Of a stretch of 64,000 nucleotides of DNA, positions 30,260 to 39,985 are shown in pieces. The first letter of the stretch is position 1; the number at the start of each line of letters is the position of its first letter. The position numbers were made by a program, and so were the translations under genes. The DNA is from Phenylobacterium koreense (lineage in GTDB: Bacteria > Pseudomonadota > Alphaproteobacteria > Caulobacterales > Caulobacteraceae). Below the pieces are notes generated by a model that was given only the letters and a program-made list of their open reading frames with translations, ran no database searches and was not told the origin of the DNA. The stretch covers positions 372,001 to 436,000 of the forward strand of contig NZ_JBEPLU010000003.1 in NCBI RefSeq assembly GCF_040545335.1, in the 5' to 3' direction.

Positions 30260-31236
30260 GGCTCGACGACCACGGTGCCGACCTTGCCGCCCGCCTCGAC
30301 CAGCTCGTGCGCGCCGGCGCAGTCCTCCAGCGGGAAGCGGCCAGCCACCGACAGGATCCGCTCGCCGGTCCCGATCCAACGGGTGATGTCCGCCTGCGCC
30401 CGCCGCCGCGCCTCGTGCGGCGATACCGGCAGGTAGACCCCGTTGATCGAAAGGTTCAGCCGCATCACCTCCCCGGCTGGCGTCGCCGGCGCCCGCGCGC
30501 CCTTGGTGGCGTAATAGGCGATCGACCCGTTCAGCCGCAGGCTGGCCAGGGTCGCGGCCAGATTGCCCCCGAAGTCCACGTCCACGACATGGTGCACGCC
30601 CTCCCCGTCGGTCAACTCGCGCACCCGGGCGGCGACGTCCTCGCGGCGATAGTCGATGACGTGATCGGCCCCGCCGGCCCAGGCCCGCTCGGCCTTCGCC
30701 TCCGAGCTCACCGTGGCGATCACCGTCGCCCCGGCCCAGGCGGCGAGCTGCACCGCGTAGTGCCCCACCGCTCCAGCCCCACCGGTCACCAGCACCGTGC
30801 GCCCCTGCACCGGCCCGGCCACGAACAGGCTGCGGTGCGCGGTCATGCAGGGAATGCCCAGTGTCGCGCCTTCTGCGAACGAGACGTCGTCCGGCAGCAC
30901 GCTCAGGAGGTCGGTGTCCAGCTCGATGTACTCGGCCGCCGAGCCGAACGCCCGGCCGTTGCGCTGGCCGTTATAGAACCAGACCCGCTTGCCGACCCAC
31001 GAGGCCGCGACGCCCGGCCCCACCGCCTCGACCACGCCTGCGCCGTCGCTGTTGGGCGTGATCCGCGGATAGGCCATCGCCCCCGGCCCGGCTCGCATCC
31101 CTGCGTCCGAAGGATTGACCCCGGAGGCCCGCACTCGGATCAGCGCCTGCCCATGCCCCGGCTCAGGCGTCGGCCGATCCCCGAGCTGCAGCACCTCCCG
31201 CGCCGGTCCCGTCCGGTCGTACCAGATCGCCCGCAT
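30256..31236 (-). CDS. NADPH:quinone reductase, zeta-crystallin type
   Basis: A 326-residue zinc-free MDR-family oxidoreductase. The GroES-like N-terminal half has SGVNPSDAGMRAG and PRITPNSDGAGVVEAVG. The Rossmann half has VLVTGGAGAVGHYAVQLA, which binds NADPH. It reduces quinones or enones in the cytoplasm. It is translationally coupled to the downstream SnoaL-like gene and lies upstream of nothing else in the same unit. The physiological electron acceptor cannot be inferred. Confidence 0.92.
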   Translation of the reverse strand: MRAIWYDRTGPAREVLQLGDRPTPEPGHGQALIRVRASGVNPSDAGMRAGPGAMAYPRITPNSDGAGVVEAVGPGVAASWVGKRVWFYNGQRNGRAFGSAAEYIELDTDLLSVLPDDVSFAEGATLGIPCMTAHRSLFVAGPVQGRTVLVTGGAGAVGHYAVQLAAWAGATVIATVSSEAKAERAWAGGADHVIDYRREDVAARVRELTDGEGVHHVVDVDFGGNLAATLASLRLNGSIAYYATKGARAPATPAGEVMRLNLSINGVYLPVSPHEARRRAQADITRWIGTGERILSVAGRFPLEDCAGAHELVEAGGKVGTVVVEP

Positions 31237-31300
31237 GGCCTCTCCTCCCGATCCCTGTTGTGGCCGACAGGTCTATGGGAAGGCGGCGCGGGGTTCTAGA

Positions 31301-31336
31301 GGTCCTCCCCCTGGGGGAGGTGGCGCGCACCTCACC
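31301..31336. repeat. Gene-end palindromic repeat, copy 3 (short)
   Basis: Only the first part of the repeat is present: TCCTCCCCCTGGGGGAGGTGGCGCGC. It directly abuts the stop codon of the carotenoid oxygenase gene. Confidence 0.65.
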
Positions 31337-32725
31337 TCAATCCGCCACCCAGTTCCCATGGAACCCGAACGGCACGCGCCGCGGCAGCTCGGCGACGCCG
31401 ATCGGCCCCTTGGCCACGTCCAGCGCGTCGAACACCAGGAAGTCGCTGCGGTTCTCCGCCGCCCGCCAGACCACCGCCGTCAGCCAGCCGTCGCCTTCCT
31501 CGGCCGTATCCGACCGCGGCGTGAACACCGGCTCGGAGGTCATGTCCCCGCCGCTCAGGGCGTAGACCTGCCGCTTGCCCGTCGCATGGTCCAGGTGGGC
31601 GATGGCGTTCTGCTTGATGGTCTTGGCGCCCGTCGGATCGGCCGCGTACCAGCCGTGGCGATAGGCAAGCCCCGCATAGCGTTCGTCGAAGCGCGGGAAC
31701 TCCCCGTCCAGGTCGTCGATCGCCTCCTCCTTGATGGCGTCGGAGTTCCCCGCCAGGTCGAAGGTCCAGCGCACCATCCGCGCCGCGCTCTTCCTGCCCG
31801 GCGAACCGTCGGCGTTGGGGAACAGCGGGGCGCTGTCATAGCGGAACACGTCGGCGAGAATCTTCCCGTCCTCCTCCCAGGCGTTCATCGGGTGAAAGAC
31901 ATAGCAGGGCGGAGCGTTGAACCAGCGGATGGAGGCGACGTCGGCGTCGCGCCGCATCACCGCCACGTGGCTTCCCTTGTCCGGCTCCCAGGCGAAGGCC
32001 GGCAAACCGCCCATCGCCCGCTCCAGGCTGCCAGTCAGCGGCAGCACCGGGAACAGCGCATGGTTCTCGGTCACCAGGAAGTCGTGGATCATCGACGAAT
32101 AGGGCGCCTGGAAATCGTCGCGCCGCACCACCTCGCCGGCCGCGTCGGTGACCCCGTAGCTGATGCCCGTCCCGAACGGCGCCTCGCCGATCCCATAGCC
32201 GAACCAGACCATTTCCCCAGTCTTCGGGTCGATCTTCGGATGGGCCGTCGTGCGCCCCCGGTAGGCTTCGACATAGCCCTTGGAATCCAGCGTCCGCGGC
32301 TTCATCTCGAAGGGCATGTGCCCCTCCTCCAGCGCCAGCAGCCTGCCGGCGTGGTGGACGATGTTGGTGTTGCCCACGCCGCTGTCCTTGCCCAGGGCGC
32401 TCGGGTCGGTGGCCATCGGATTGCCGAACGACCCGAACAGAGCGCGCCCGGCCTCGTTCTCCAGCCGCCATTTGGGCGTGCGGACATAGCGATTGCGATA
32501 GCTGACCTTGCCGTCCTCCACATGGAAGGCATGGATCATCCCGTCCCCGGCGAACCAGTGATACTCGCCCCGCGGCTCGAACTGCGGGTTCGGCCCGGTG
32601 CGATAGAGCGTGCCGCGTAGCCCCTTGGGAATCTCGCCCTTCACCACCAGGTCGTAGTCGTCTTCGCTGTGCACCGGCGCGAAGTTGCCGCTCAGATACG
32701 GATTGACGCGAACCTCACCGTCCAT
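31337..32725 (-). CDS. Carotenoid/stilbene cleavage oxygenase family enzyme
   Basis: A 462-residue seven-bladed propeller dioxygenase with no signal peptide. Four conserved His regions that bind Fe(II) are visible: TTAHPKIDP, MIHDFLVTENH, YVFHPMNAW and, at the end, VPFGFHGNW. The family splits C=C bonds of carotenoids, apocarotenoids, stilbenes or lignin-derived compounds; here the substrate is not known. The divergent TetR regulator and a shared intergenic inverted repeat suggest substrate-induced expression. Confidence 0.93.
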   Translation of the reverse strand: MDGEVRVNPYLSGNFAPVHSEDDYDLVVKGEIPKGLRGTLYRTGPNPQFEPRGEYHWFAGDGMIHAFHVEDGKVSYRNRYVRTPKWRLENEAGRALFGSFGNPMATDPSALGKDSGVGNTNIVHHAGRLLALEEGHMPFEMKPRTLDSKGYVEAYRGRTTAHPKIDPKTGEMVWFGYGIGEAPFGTGISYGVTDAAGEVVRRDDFQAPYSSMIHDFLVTENHALFPVLPLTGSLERAMGGLPAFAWEPDKGSHVAVMRRDADVASIRWFNAPPCYVFHPMNAWEEDGKILADVFRYDSAPLFPNADGSPGRKSAARMVRWTFDLAGNSDAIKEEAIDDLDGEFPRFDERYAGLAYRHGWYAADPTGAKTIKQNAIAHLDHATGKRQVYALSGGDMTSEPVFTPRSDTAEEGDGWLTAVVWRAAENRSDFLVFDALDVAKGPIGVAELPRRVPFGFHGNWVAD

Positions 32726-32783
32726 GGCGCTTCTCCCTGTGTCGGTCTCTGGCTGTCTCGCATGTGCTCAATGGCCACGCCTT

Positions 32784-32808
32784 TTTACGTTGTAAATTTA
32801 TTTCGTAA
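32784..32808. promoter_or_regulatory. Candidate TetR operator between carotenoid oxygenase and its regulator
   Basis: TTTAC-GTT-GTAAA (32784-32796) is a 13-bp inverted repeat. A longer repeat with arms TTACG (32785-32789) and CGTAA (32804-32808) overlaps it. The site is the only markedly AT-rich stretch in the 125-bp divergent region, so it probably overlaps promoter elements. Confidence 0.5.
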
Positions 32809-32850
32809 GAGTTAGGCCAGGACAAGCAAATTCTTCATCGAGCACGCTCT

Positions 32851-33453
32851 ATGCCCCGCGTTCTTTCCGAGTCCGACGTCGCCGACTTCCGCGAACGGCT
32901 GTGCGACGTGGCCGAGAGGCTGTTCGCCGAGAAGGGCCCGGAGGCGGTCACCATGCGCCAGCTCGCCGCCGAACTGGGCGTCAGCCCCATGACCCCCTAC
33001 CGCTATTTCGCGGACAAGGAGGACATCCTGGCCGCCGTCCGCACCAACGGCTTCAACCGGTTCGCCCAGGCCCTGGAACGGGCCTATGCCGAGGCTTCCG
33101 GCGCCGCCCGGGCCCGCGGCGCGGCGGTCGGCGAGGCCTACCTCGACTTCGCCTTCGAGCATCCCCAGGCCTACAAGGCCATGTTCGACCTCAATCAGCC
33201 GCACGAGGAGAACTATCCCGACCTGGTCGCCGCCGGCGCCCGCGCCCGGTCAACCATGACCGAGTACGTGAAAGCTCTCGTGGCCGAGGGCGTCCTCGCC
33301 GGCGATCCGGAAGAGATCGGCCGCATGTTCTGGGCCGCCGCCCACGGCGCCGTCGTCCTCGAACTCTCCGGCAAGATCCCCGCCGGCTCCGCCCGCACCC
33401 TCCACCGCCACATGAACGGCGCCCTCGCCAAAGGCCTGCGGCCGGGCGCCTAA
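32851..33453 (+). CDS. TetR-family transcriptional regulator
   Basis: A 200-residue regulator. The helix-turn-helix spans about residues 15-60, with VTMRQLAAELGVSPMTPYRYFADKEDIL as the recognition region. A C-terminal ligand-binding helical domain of WHG (TetR_C_25) type follows. It is divergent from the carotenoid oxygenase gene, and an inverted repeat lies in the shared promoter, so it most likely represses that gene and itself until a ligand binds (inference). Confidence 0.92.
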   Translation: MPRVLSESDVADFRERLCDVAERLFAEKGPEAVTMRQLAAELGVSPMTPYRYFADKEDILAAVRTNGFNRFAQALERAYAEASGAARARGAAVGEAYLDFAFEHPQAYKAMFDLNQPHEENYPDLVAAGARARSTMTEYVKALVAEGVLAGDPEEIGRMFWAAAHGAVVLELSGKIPAGSARTLHRHMNGALAKGLRPGA

Positions 33454-33535
33454 ACGGAGGACGGCCGACAGCGCCCCCTTGACGCCCCTAGCGGCAAGCT
33501 CGCCATCCTTCCTGCCGAACAAGGGAGGCCCAGCC

Positions 33536-34681
33536 ATGCCGCAGCCGTTCGAAGCCGTCTGGGCCGCCGATCAGGTGGAGGCCGTCCTGCGCCAGGTGCG
33601 CGACTATCCCTGGCCGCCGGCGCCCGACGTCCCCGACGGATGGTCCTATGGCTGCGACGGCGCCTACCTCAAGGCCCTCTGCGAACACTGGACCGAGCGC
33701 TACGACTGGCGCGCGGCCTTGGCCGACCTCAACCGCTTCCCGCAGTTCACCGCCAGGGTCGAGGACTACGACCTCCACTTCCTGCATGTGGTCGGCGAGG
33801 CTGGCGGCAAGCGCCCGCTGATCCTCACTCACGGCTGGCCGGGTTCGCACTATGAGTTCTGGGGGGTGATCGAGAAGCTCGCCTATCCCAGCCGCTTCGG
33901 CGGTTCGTCAGCGGACGCCTTCGACCTGGTCATTCCCTCTCTTCCCGGCTTCGGCTTCTCCTCAAAGCCCGCTCGCCCGATCGGCCAGAGGACCACCGCC
34001 CGCCTCTTCAACACCCTGATGACGCAGGAACTGGGCTATTCGACCTATCTTGCCCAGGGCGGCGACTGGGGCGCGATGGTCACCTCATGGCTCGGCCACG
34101 ACCACGGCGAGCACGCCCGCGCCATCCACCTCAACATGATCGGCTTCCGCCCCTTCGGCGGCCCCAAGGACGAGGCCGAGATCGCCTGGATCACCCGCCA
34201 GGGCGCGATGATGGACCTGATGGGCGCCTATTTCCGGCTGCAGGCTTCCAAACCCCAGTCACTGGCCTGGCTGGGCGCGGGCAACCCCGTCGGCCAGGCC
34301 GCCTGGATCGCCGAACGCTTCCACGACTGGTCAGACCTGCGTGCAAAGCCCCTCGACGACGTCCACCCCAAGGACCGCCTGCTCACCAACATCATGCTCT
34401 ATGTGATGAGCGGCAGCTTCACGACCGGCGCCTGGTACTACCGCGGCCTGCTGGAGGAAGGCGGTGTCGTCTTCCAGGAGGGCGAGCGCTGCGAGACGCC
34501 CACCGCCTTCGCCAACTTCCCGGGCGAGCCGCTCTATTCCGCCCCGCCCCGCTCCTGGGCCGAGCGCGCCTACAACATCGTCCGCTGGAGCGACCAGCCC
34601 CGCGGCGGCCACTTCGCCGCCATGGAGGAGCCGGACCTCTTCGCGGCCGACGTCCAGGCCTGGGGCCGTGAGGTTTCTTAG
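33536..34681 (+). CDS. Epoxide hydrolase (EHN-domain alpha/beta hydrolase)
   Basis: A 381-residue enzyme. The N-terminal EHN domain begins PFEAVWAADQVEAVLRQVRDY and includes the typical W..R..DWRA..A.LNRFPQF. The oxyanion loop HGWPGS is at 99-104, the nucleophile Asp177 lies in GGDWGA, and the catalytic His is in GGHFAAMEEP. It should open epoxides to diols, as juvenile-hormone-type or microsomal-type hydrolases do. The start at 33536 follows an AGGGAGG ribosome-binding site; an upstream TTG reading is rejected. It may share a transcript with tetR, 83 bp upstream. Confidence 0.94.
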   Translation: MPQPFEAVWAADQVEAVLRQVRDYPWPPAPDVPDGWSYGCDGAYLKALCEHWTERYDWRAALADLNRFPQFTARVEDYDLHFLHVVGEAGGKRPLILTHGWPGSHYEFWGVIEKLAYPSRFGGSSADAFDLVIPSLPGFGFSSKPARPIGQRTTARLFNTLMTQELGYSTYLAQGGDWGAMVTSWLGHDHGEHARAIHLNMIGFRPFGGPKDEAEIAWITRQGAMMDLMGAYFRLQASKPQSLAWLGAGNPVGQAAWIAERFHDWSDLRAKPLDDVHPKDRLLTNIMLYVMSGSFTTGAWYYRGLLEEGGVVFQEGERCETPTAFANFPGEPLYSAPPRSWAERAYNIVRWSDQPRGGHFAAMEEPDLFAADVQAWGREVS

Positions 34682-34719
34682 CTTCGCAGCGGGGCCGACA
34701 GGGCGTAGTTAGCCTCGCC

Positions 34720-35727
34720 ATGGCCCGCTACGATTTCGCCTCCGACAACACCGCCCCCGCTGCGCCCGAAGCCCTGCAGGCGATCATCGAGGCCAACCAC
34801 GGCTTCGCCTCCGGCTATGGCTCCGACCACATCAGCGCCAAAGCCGCCGACGCCGTTCGCGCCCTGCTCGACGCCGATGCCGAGGTCCGGTTCGTCGCCT
34901 CCGGCACCGCCGCCAACGCCATCTCGCTCGCCGCCCTCTGCCACCCGTTCGAGGCCGTGGTCGCTCACGAGCACGCCCACATCTGCACCGACGAGACCGG
35001 CGCCCCCGGCTTTTTCGGTCACGGCGTCGGCCTCATCCCGCTGGACGGGGCCTCTGGCCGCATCGAGCTTCCGGCGCTCAAGGAAGCCCTGGCCGCTCCC
35101 GACCAATCGCATCGCCAATCGCCCGCCGCCCTCTCGCTGACAAACGCCACCGAGTACGGCACGGTCTACGATCGCGACGACCTCGTCGAGCTGATCTCTG
35201 CGGCCAAGGCCAAGGGCCTGGGCGTCCATCTCGACGGCGCGCGCCTGGCCAACGCCGCGGCCGCCGGCTTCGACCTGAAGTCCATCGCCAGGCTCGGGGT
35301 CGACATCCTGGTGGTCGGCGGCACAAAGGCCGGCATGACCCCCACCGAGGCGGTGGTGATCTTCGACCGCAAGCTCGCCCATCGCTTCGACGCCCGCCTC
35401 AAGCAGGCCGGCCAGCTTCCTTCCAAGGGCCGGTTCTACGCAGCTCCCTTCATCGGCATGCTGGAAAGCGGCGCCTTCGTCGAGCGCGCCGCCCACGCCA
35501 ACGAAATGGCCCTGCGGCTCAGCGCACTCTCGCCCTTCCCGCTCCGACACAAGGTCCAGGCCAACGCGGTGTTCGTGGAGATGGACGAGCCGACCCTGGC
35601 GCGCCTGCACGCCGCGGGCTGGTTCGTCTACCGCTTCCTCGACGGCTCGGTCCGCTTCATGTGCTCCTGGGCCACCACGCCTGAAAGCGTCGATGAGCTA
35701 GGCGCCGTCCTGCAGTCCGTCGCCTGA
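34720..35727 (+). CDS. ltaE: Low-specificity L-threonine aldolase
   Basis: A 335-residue fold-type I PLP enzyme. The cofactor lysine is Lys203 in GGTKAGM. SGTAANAISL binds the PLP phosphate, and LDGARLANAA (Asp172) supports the pyridine ring. It splits L-threonine or L-allo-threonine to glycine and acetaldehyde in the cytoplasm. It begins 38 bp after the epoxide hydrolase gene, with a poor ribosome-binding site. It converges on nitronate monooxygenase across a repeat. Confidence 0.92.
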   Translation: MARYDFASDNTAPAAPEALQAIIEANHGFASGYGSDHISAKAADAVRALLDADAEVRFVASGTAANAISLAALCHPFEAVVAHEHAHICTDETGAPGFFGHGVGLIPLDGASGRIELPALKEALAAPDQSHRQSPAALSLTNATEYGTVYDRDDLVELISAAKAKGLGVHLDGARLANAAAAGFDLKSIARLGVDILVVGGTKAGMTPTEAVVIFDRKLAHRFDARLKQAGQLPSKGRFYAAPFIGMLESGAFVERAAHANEMALRLSALSPFPLRHKVQANAVFVEMDEPTLARLHAAGWFVYRFLDGSVRFMCSWATTPESVDELGAVLQSVA

Positions 35728-35748
35728 CCGCAAAGTGGGCTGACGCAG

Positions 35749-35808
35749 TCCTCCTCTGAGGGGGAGGTGGCGCGCGCAGCGTGGCGGAGGGGGCGGCCGC
35801 GAGGCGGC
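35749..35808. repeat. Gene-end palindromic repeat, copy 4
   Basis: CCTCCTCTGAGGGGGAGG, then GGCGGAGGGGG and a GGCCGC..GAGGCGGCC hairpin. It touches the stop codon of the convergent nitronate monooxygenase gene. Confidence 0.7.
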
Positions 35809-37011
<1,203 letters not shown>

Positions 37012-37974
37012 CTACTGCAGCCCGTTGCGGCCGATGGCGTAGAAGCGGTCGGCGCGCTGCTTCTTCAGTTCGTCCACCGACATTCCGACGATCTCGCCCA
37101 GCTCCTGCTCGACCGCGTCGCCCACCGCCTTGATCGTCGCTTCCTTGTCGGCGTGCGCACCGCCGGCCGGCTCGTCGATGATCCGGTCGACGATCTTCAT
37201 GCCGATCAGGTCCTGGGCCGTGATCTTCATGGCCTTGGCGGCCTCTTCGGCCGTGCGAGCGCCGCGCCACAGGATCGAGTTCGCGCCTTCCGGCGCGATC
37301 ACCGAATAGATGGCGTGTTCGAGGATCAGCACGCGATTGGCCGCGGCCATGGCGATGGCGCCGCCGGAGCCGCCCTCGCCGGTCACCACCGCCACCATCG
37401 GCACGTCGAGCAGCAGACACTTCTCGGTCGAACGCGCGATGGCCTCGGCCACGCCGCGCTCCTCGGAGCCTACGCCAGGATAGGCGCCGGCGGTGTCCAC
37501 GAAGCTGATGACCGGCAGGCGGAACCGCTCGGCCAGCTCCATCAGGCGGATGGCCTTGCGATAGCCCTCTGGGCGCGCATAGCCGAAATTGTGCTTCACG
37601 CGGGAAACGGTGTCGCGGCCCTTCTCGTGGCCCATGACCACCACCGGCTGGCCGCGGAACCGGCCCAGCCCGCCCATGATCGCCTGGTCGTCGGCGAACT
37701 TGCGGTCGCCCCGCAGTTCGACGAACTCGTCGATCAGGCCCGAGACGTAGTCCACAAAGTGCGGCCGGTCGGGATGGCGCGCGACCTGGGTCTTCTGCCA
37801 GGCGTCCAGCTTGGAATAGGCTTGGCGGCGGACCTCCTCGGCCCGGGCGCGCAGGGCCTCGATCTCGGCGTCCAGGGTCACCGAACCCGTCGTCTCCGAC
37901 AGCTTCGACAGTTCCTCGATCTTCGCTTCGAGGTCGGCGATGGGGCGCTCGAACTCGAGATAGTGTGCGGCCAT
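37012..37974 (-). CDS. accA: Acetyl-CoA carboxylase carboxyltransferase subunit alpha
   Basis: A 320-residue AccA. It forms the carboxyltransferase with AccD (not in the window) to make malonyl-CoA, the first step of fatty-acid synthesis. Diagnostic regions are FERPIADLEAKIEEL at the N-terminus, VVVMGHEKGRDT, FVDTAGAYPG and GEGGSGGAIA. The length is typical. The gene is essential in known bacteria. It is divergent from the glycine-zipper protein gene, with 179 bp between. Confidence 0.97.
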   Translation of the reverse strand: MAAHYLEFERPIADLEAKIEELSKLSETTGSVTLDAEIEALRARAEEVRRQAYSKLDAWQKTQVARHPDRPHFVDYVSGLIDEFVELRGDRKFADDQAIMGGLGRFRGQPVVVMGHEKGRDTVSRVKHNFGYARPEGYRKAIRLMELAERFRLPVISFVDTAGAYPGVGSEERGVAEAIARSTEKCLLLDVPMVAVVTGEGGSGGAIAMAAANRVLILEHAIYSVIAPEGANSILWRGARTAEEAAKAMKITAQDLIGMKIVDRIIDEPAGGAHADKEATIKAVGDAVEQELGEIVGMSVDELKKQRADRFYAIGRNGLQ

Positions 37975-38153
37975 TCGAGGAATCTTCCCTCTGTCCGTTG
38001 CAGAAGCGGGCGAACCTAGGCGCGAAGCTTACGGCTCACAAGTGGAGGAACCGCGATCCGGTTGCGTGCGTCAAGTCGCCTTGCCGCGAGCTTGACCGCA
38101 ACCTGCCCTCCACGCCTTGCGTTTCAACCCTCAGAAGCTCGAGGAGTCCGCCA

Positions 38154-39008
38154 ATGCGCGCCGCAAAGATCGCCTTGGCCGGGACCGCAGCGCTCTCTCT
38201 CGCCGCGCCGGCCGCATTCGCCCAATACCCGACACCCTACCAGCCGACCGAGCAATACCGACAAGACCTGCAGCAGTATCAGGGCGACCGCGCCGACTAC
38301 GACGCCGCCCGCCAGGACTACGAGGTCCGCCGCGCCCAGTGGGAACGCGCCCGCGAGCAGTATGACCGCCAGTATGGCTATGGCGCCTATGCCCGCGCCT
38401 ATGGCCCGGCTCCGGTCTGGACCGATCCCTACCTGCCCGCCGCGGGCGCGCCCTACGATCCGGCCCGGGCCGACTATGAGCGCCGCTTGGCCGACTATGA
38501 TCGCGCCCGGGCCGACTACGACCGCCGCTGGGGCCCAGGCGCCTATGCCCGAGCCTACGGGCCGCCGCCCGCCTGGAGCGCCGGCGACTACGCCACCGAC
38601 ACCAGCGCCTTCGTCAGCAACGACCCGTCCTGCACCAACAGCAAGACCAACCGCTCCATAGCCGGCAGCGTCATCGGCGCTCTGATCGGCAGCGCGCTGG
38701 GCTCCAACATCGCCGCCCGCGGCGTGCGGACCGAAGGGGCGGTCCTCGGCGCCCTGGTCGGCGGCGGCGTCGGCCTCGGAGTCGGCCGCGCCTCGGCCAG
38801 GTGCGACGAGCACGGCTATTATTTCAGCTACGACCAGACCGTGCCCTACCGCGAGAGCGACTATGACCGAGCCCGCCGGTCGGGCCAGTACGACTACAGC
38901 TACTACGACGCCCAACGCTGCCGCCTCGCCCCTGCGCCCGCCGGCGACCAGTACCGCTACGTCCGCGTCTGCCCCGACAGCCAAGGCCGCTACCGGATCA
39001 CGTCTTAG
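38154..39008 (+). CDS. Exported glycine-zipper protein with tyrosine-rich repeats
   Basis: A 284-residue envelope protein. The signal peptide ends AAFAQ (about 23). A Tyr/Arg/Asp-rich region of periodic YDxAR and DYxxR units (about 30-150) contains near-identical GPGAYARAYGP-type stretches. A glycine-zipper 2TM domain follows (GSVIGALIGSALGSNIAA, then GAVLGALVGGGVGLGVG), then a Cys-containing Tyr-rich tail. Such zippers insert in or pack against the outer membrane. The start at 38154 follows GAGGAG; the longer upstream reading has no signal peptide. Function is unknown. Confidence 0.85.
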   Translation: MRAAKIALAGTAALSLAAPAAFAQYPTPYQPTEQYRQDLQQYQGDRADYDAARQDYEVRRAQWERAREQYDRQYGYGAYARAYGPAPVWTDPYLPAAGAPYDPARADYERRLADYDRARADYDRRWGPGAYARAYGPPPAWSAGDYATDTSAFVSNDPSCTNSKTNRSIAGSVIGALIGSALGSNIAARGVRTEGAVLGALVGGGVGLGVGRASARCDEHGYYFSYDQTVPYRESDYDRARRSGQYDYSYYDAQRCRLAPAPAGDQYRYVRVCPDSQGRYRITS

Positions 39009-39014
39009 AAGGCC

Positions 39015-39076
39015 CAGATGCTCCCTCGTTCGGGAGCTCTGTCCGCAAAGCGGGGCCGCGCCGCAAGGCGCTCCCC
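39015..39076. repeat. Gene-end palindromic repeat, copy 6
   Basis: AGATGCTCCCTCGTTCGGGAGCTC, followed by GCGGGGCCGC and GCAAGGCG. It runs to the stop codon of the convergent xerD gene. Confidence 0.65.
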
Positions 39077-39985
39077 CTACTTCTTCGCCAGCGGATGCTT
39101 GGTCTCCACCACCTCGCGCAGGCGGTCCTCGGCCACGTGGGTGTAGATCTGCGTGGTGGCGATGTCCGAGTGGCCCAGCAGCTTCTGCACCACCCGCAGG
39201 TCGGCCCCGCCCTCCAGCAGGTGGGTCGCGAAGGCGTGGCGCAGCACGTGCGGACTGACCCGCGCCGGATCGATCCCGGCGTCCGCCGCCGCCTCGTCCA
39301 GCAGTTGCGCGAACCTTCGAGGCGTCAGTCGCCGCGTCTTGCCGCGCGAGGGGAACAGCCAGGGATTGGCGGCGTCGCCCCTGGGCAGGAAAGTCTCGCG
39401 GACCTCCAGATAGGCCTTCACCGCCTGGCGGGCTGCGGTGTTCAGCGGCGCCAGCCGCTCCTTGCCGCCCTTGCCCTTGATGATCAGGTAGGCCGGGTCG
39501 CGCGCCAGGGCCGCCATCGGCAGCCCGGTCAGCTCAGAGATCCGCAGGCCCGAGGCGTAGGCCAGCTCCACCATGCAACCCAGCCGCAGGCCCTGCGCCC
39601 CGTCCCGCGCGCCCGCCGCGGCCATGATCGCGTCGATCTCGGCCCGGCTCAGCACCTTGGGCAGCGGCCGGCCCTTCTTGGGCGCCTCCACCCGCCGGGA
39701 GGGATCGTCCTGCCGCCACCCCTCCCCCAGCACGAACCGGTAGAACTGCCGCACCGCCGAGCGCCGCCGCGCCGCCGTGGCCGGCGACAGGCCCCGATCG
39801 CTGAGGGCCGCGAAATAGGCCTCGACGTCGGCCGCCGACGCGCCGGCCAGATCGCTTCCCCGCGCTCTCAGGAAGGCGCCGGCGTCGGCCAGGTCCTTGC
39901 CATAGGCGGTGATGGTGTTGCGGGCGCTGGCGCGTTCGCCCGCCATCATCTCCAGGAACGCCTCGGCCCAGCCCTCGCCGCTCAT
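39077..39985 (-). CDS. xerD: Tyrosine recombinase XerD
   Basis: A 302-residue recombinase with a SAM-like N-terminal domain. The catalytic set is visible: Arg148 (SGLRISEL), Lys at about 172 (KGKGGKER), His246 and Arg249 (HVLRHAF), His272 (LGHSDIATTQ) and Tyr281 (IYTHV). With XerC it resolves chromosome dimers at dif under FtsK control. It is the XerC/D housekeeping length and not associated with an integron or phage. Its ATG overlaps the upstream gene stop by 4 bp, so the two are translationally coupled. Confidence 0.93.
   Translation of the reverse strand: MSGEGWAEAFLEMMAGERASARNTITAYGKDLADAGAFLRARGSDLAGASAADVEAYFAALSDRGLSPATAARRRSAVRQFYRFVLGEGWRQDDPSRRVEAPKKGRPLPKVLSRAEIDAIMAAAGARDGAQGLRLGCMVELAYASGLRISELTGLPMAALARDPAYLIIKGKGGKERLAPLNTAARQAVKAYLEVRETFLPRGDAANPWLFPSRGKTRRLTPRRFAQLLDEAAADAGIDPARVSPHVLRHAFATHLLEGGADLRVVQKLLGHSDIATTQIYTHVAEDRLREVVETKHPLAKK

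Noticed and set aside
39077..39985. Tyrosine recombinase as integrase of a mobile element or integron
   Set aside because: It has XerD length and sequence, housekeeping neighbours (aroKB, accA) and no tRNA, att sites or phage genes nearby.
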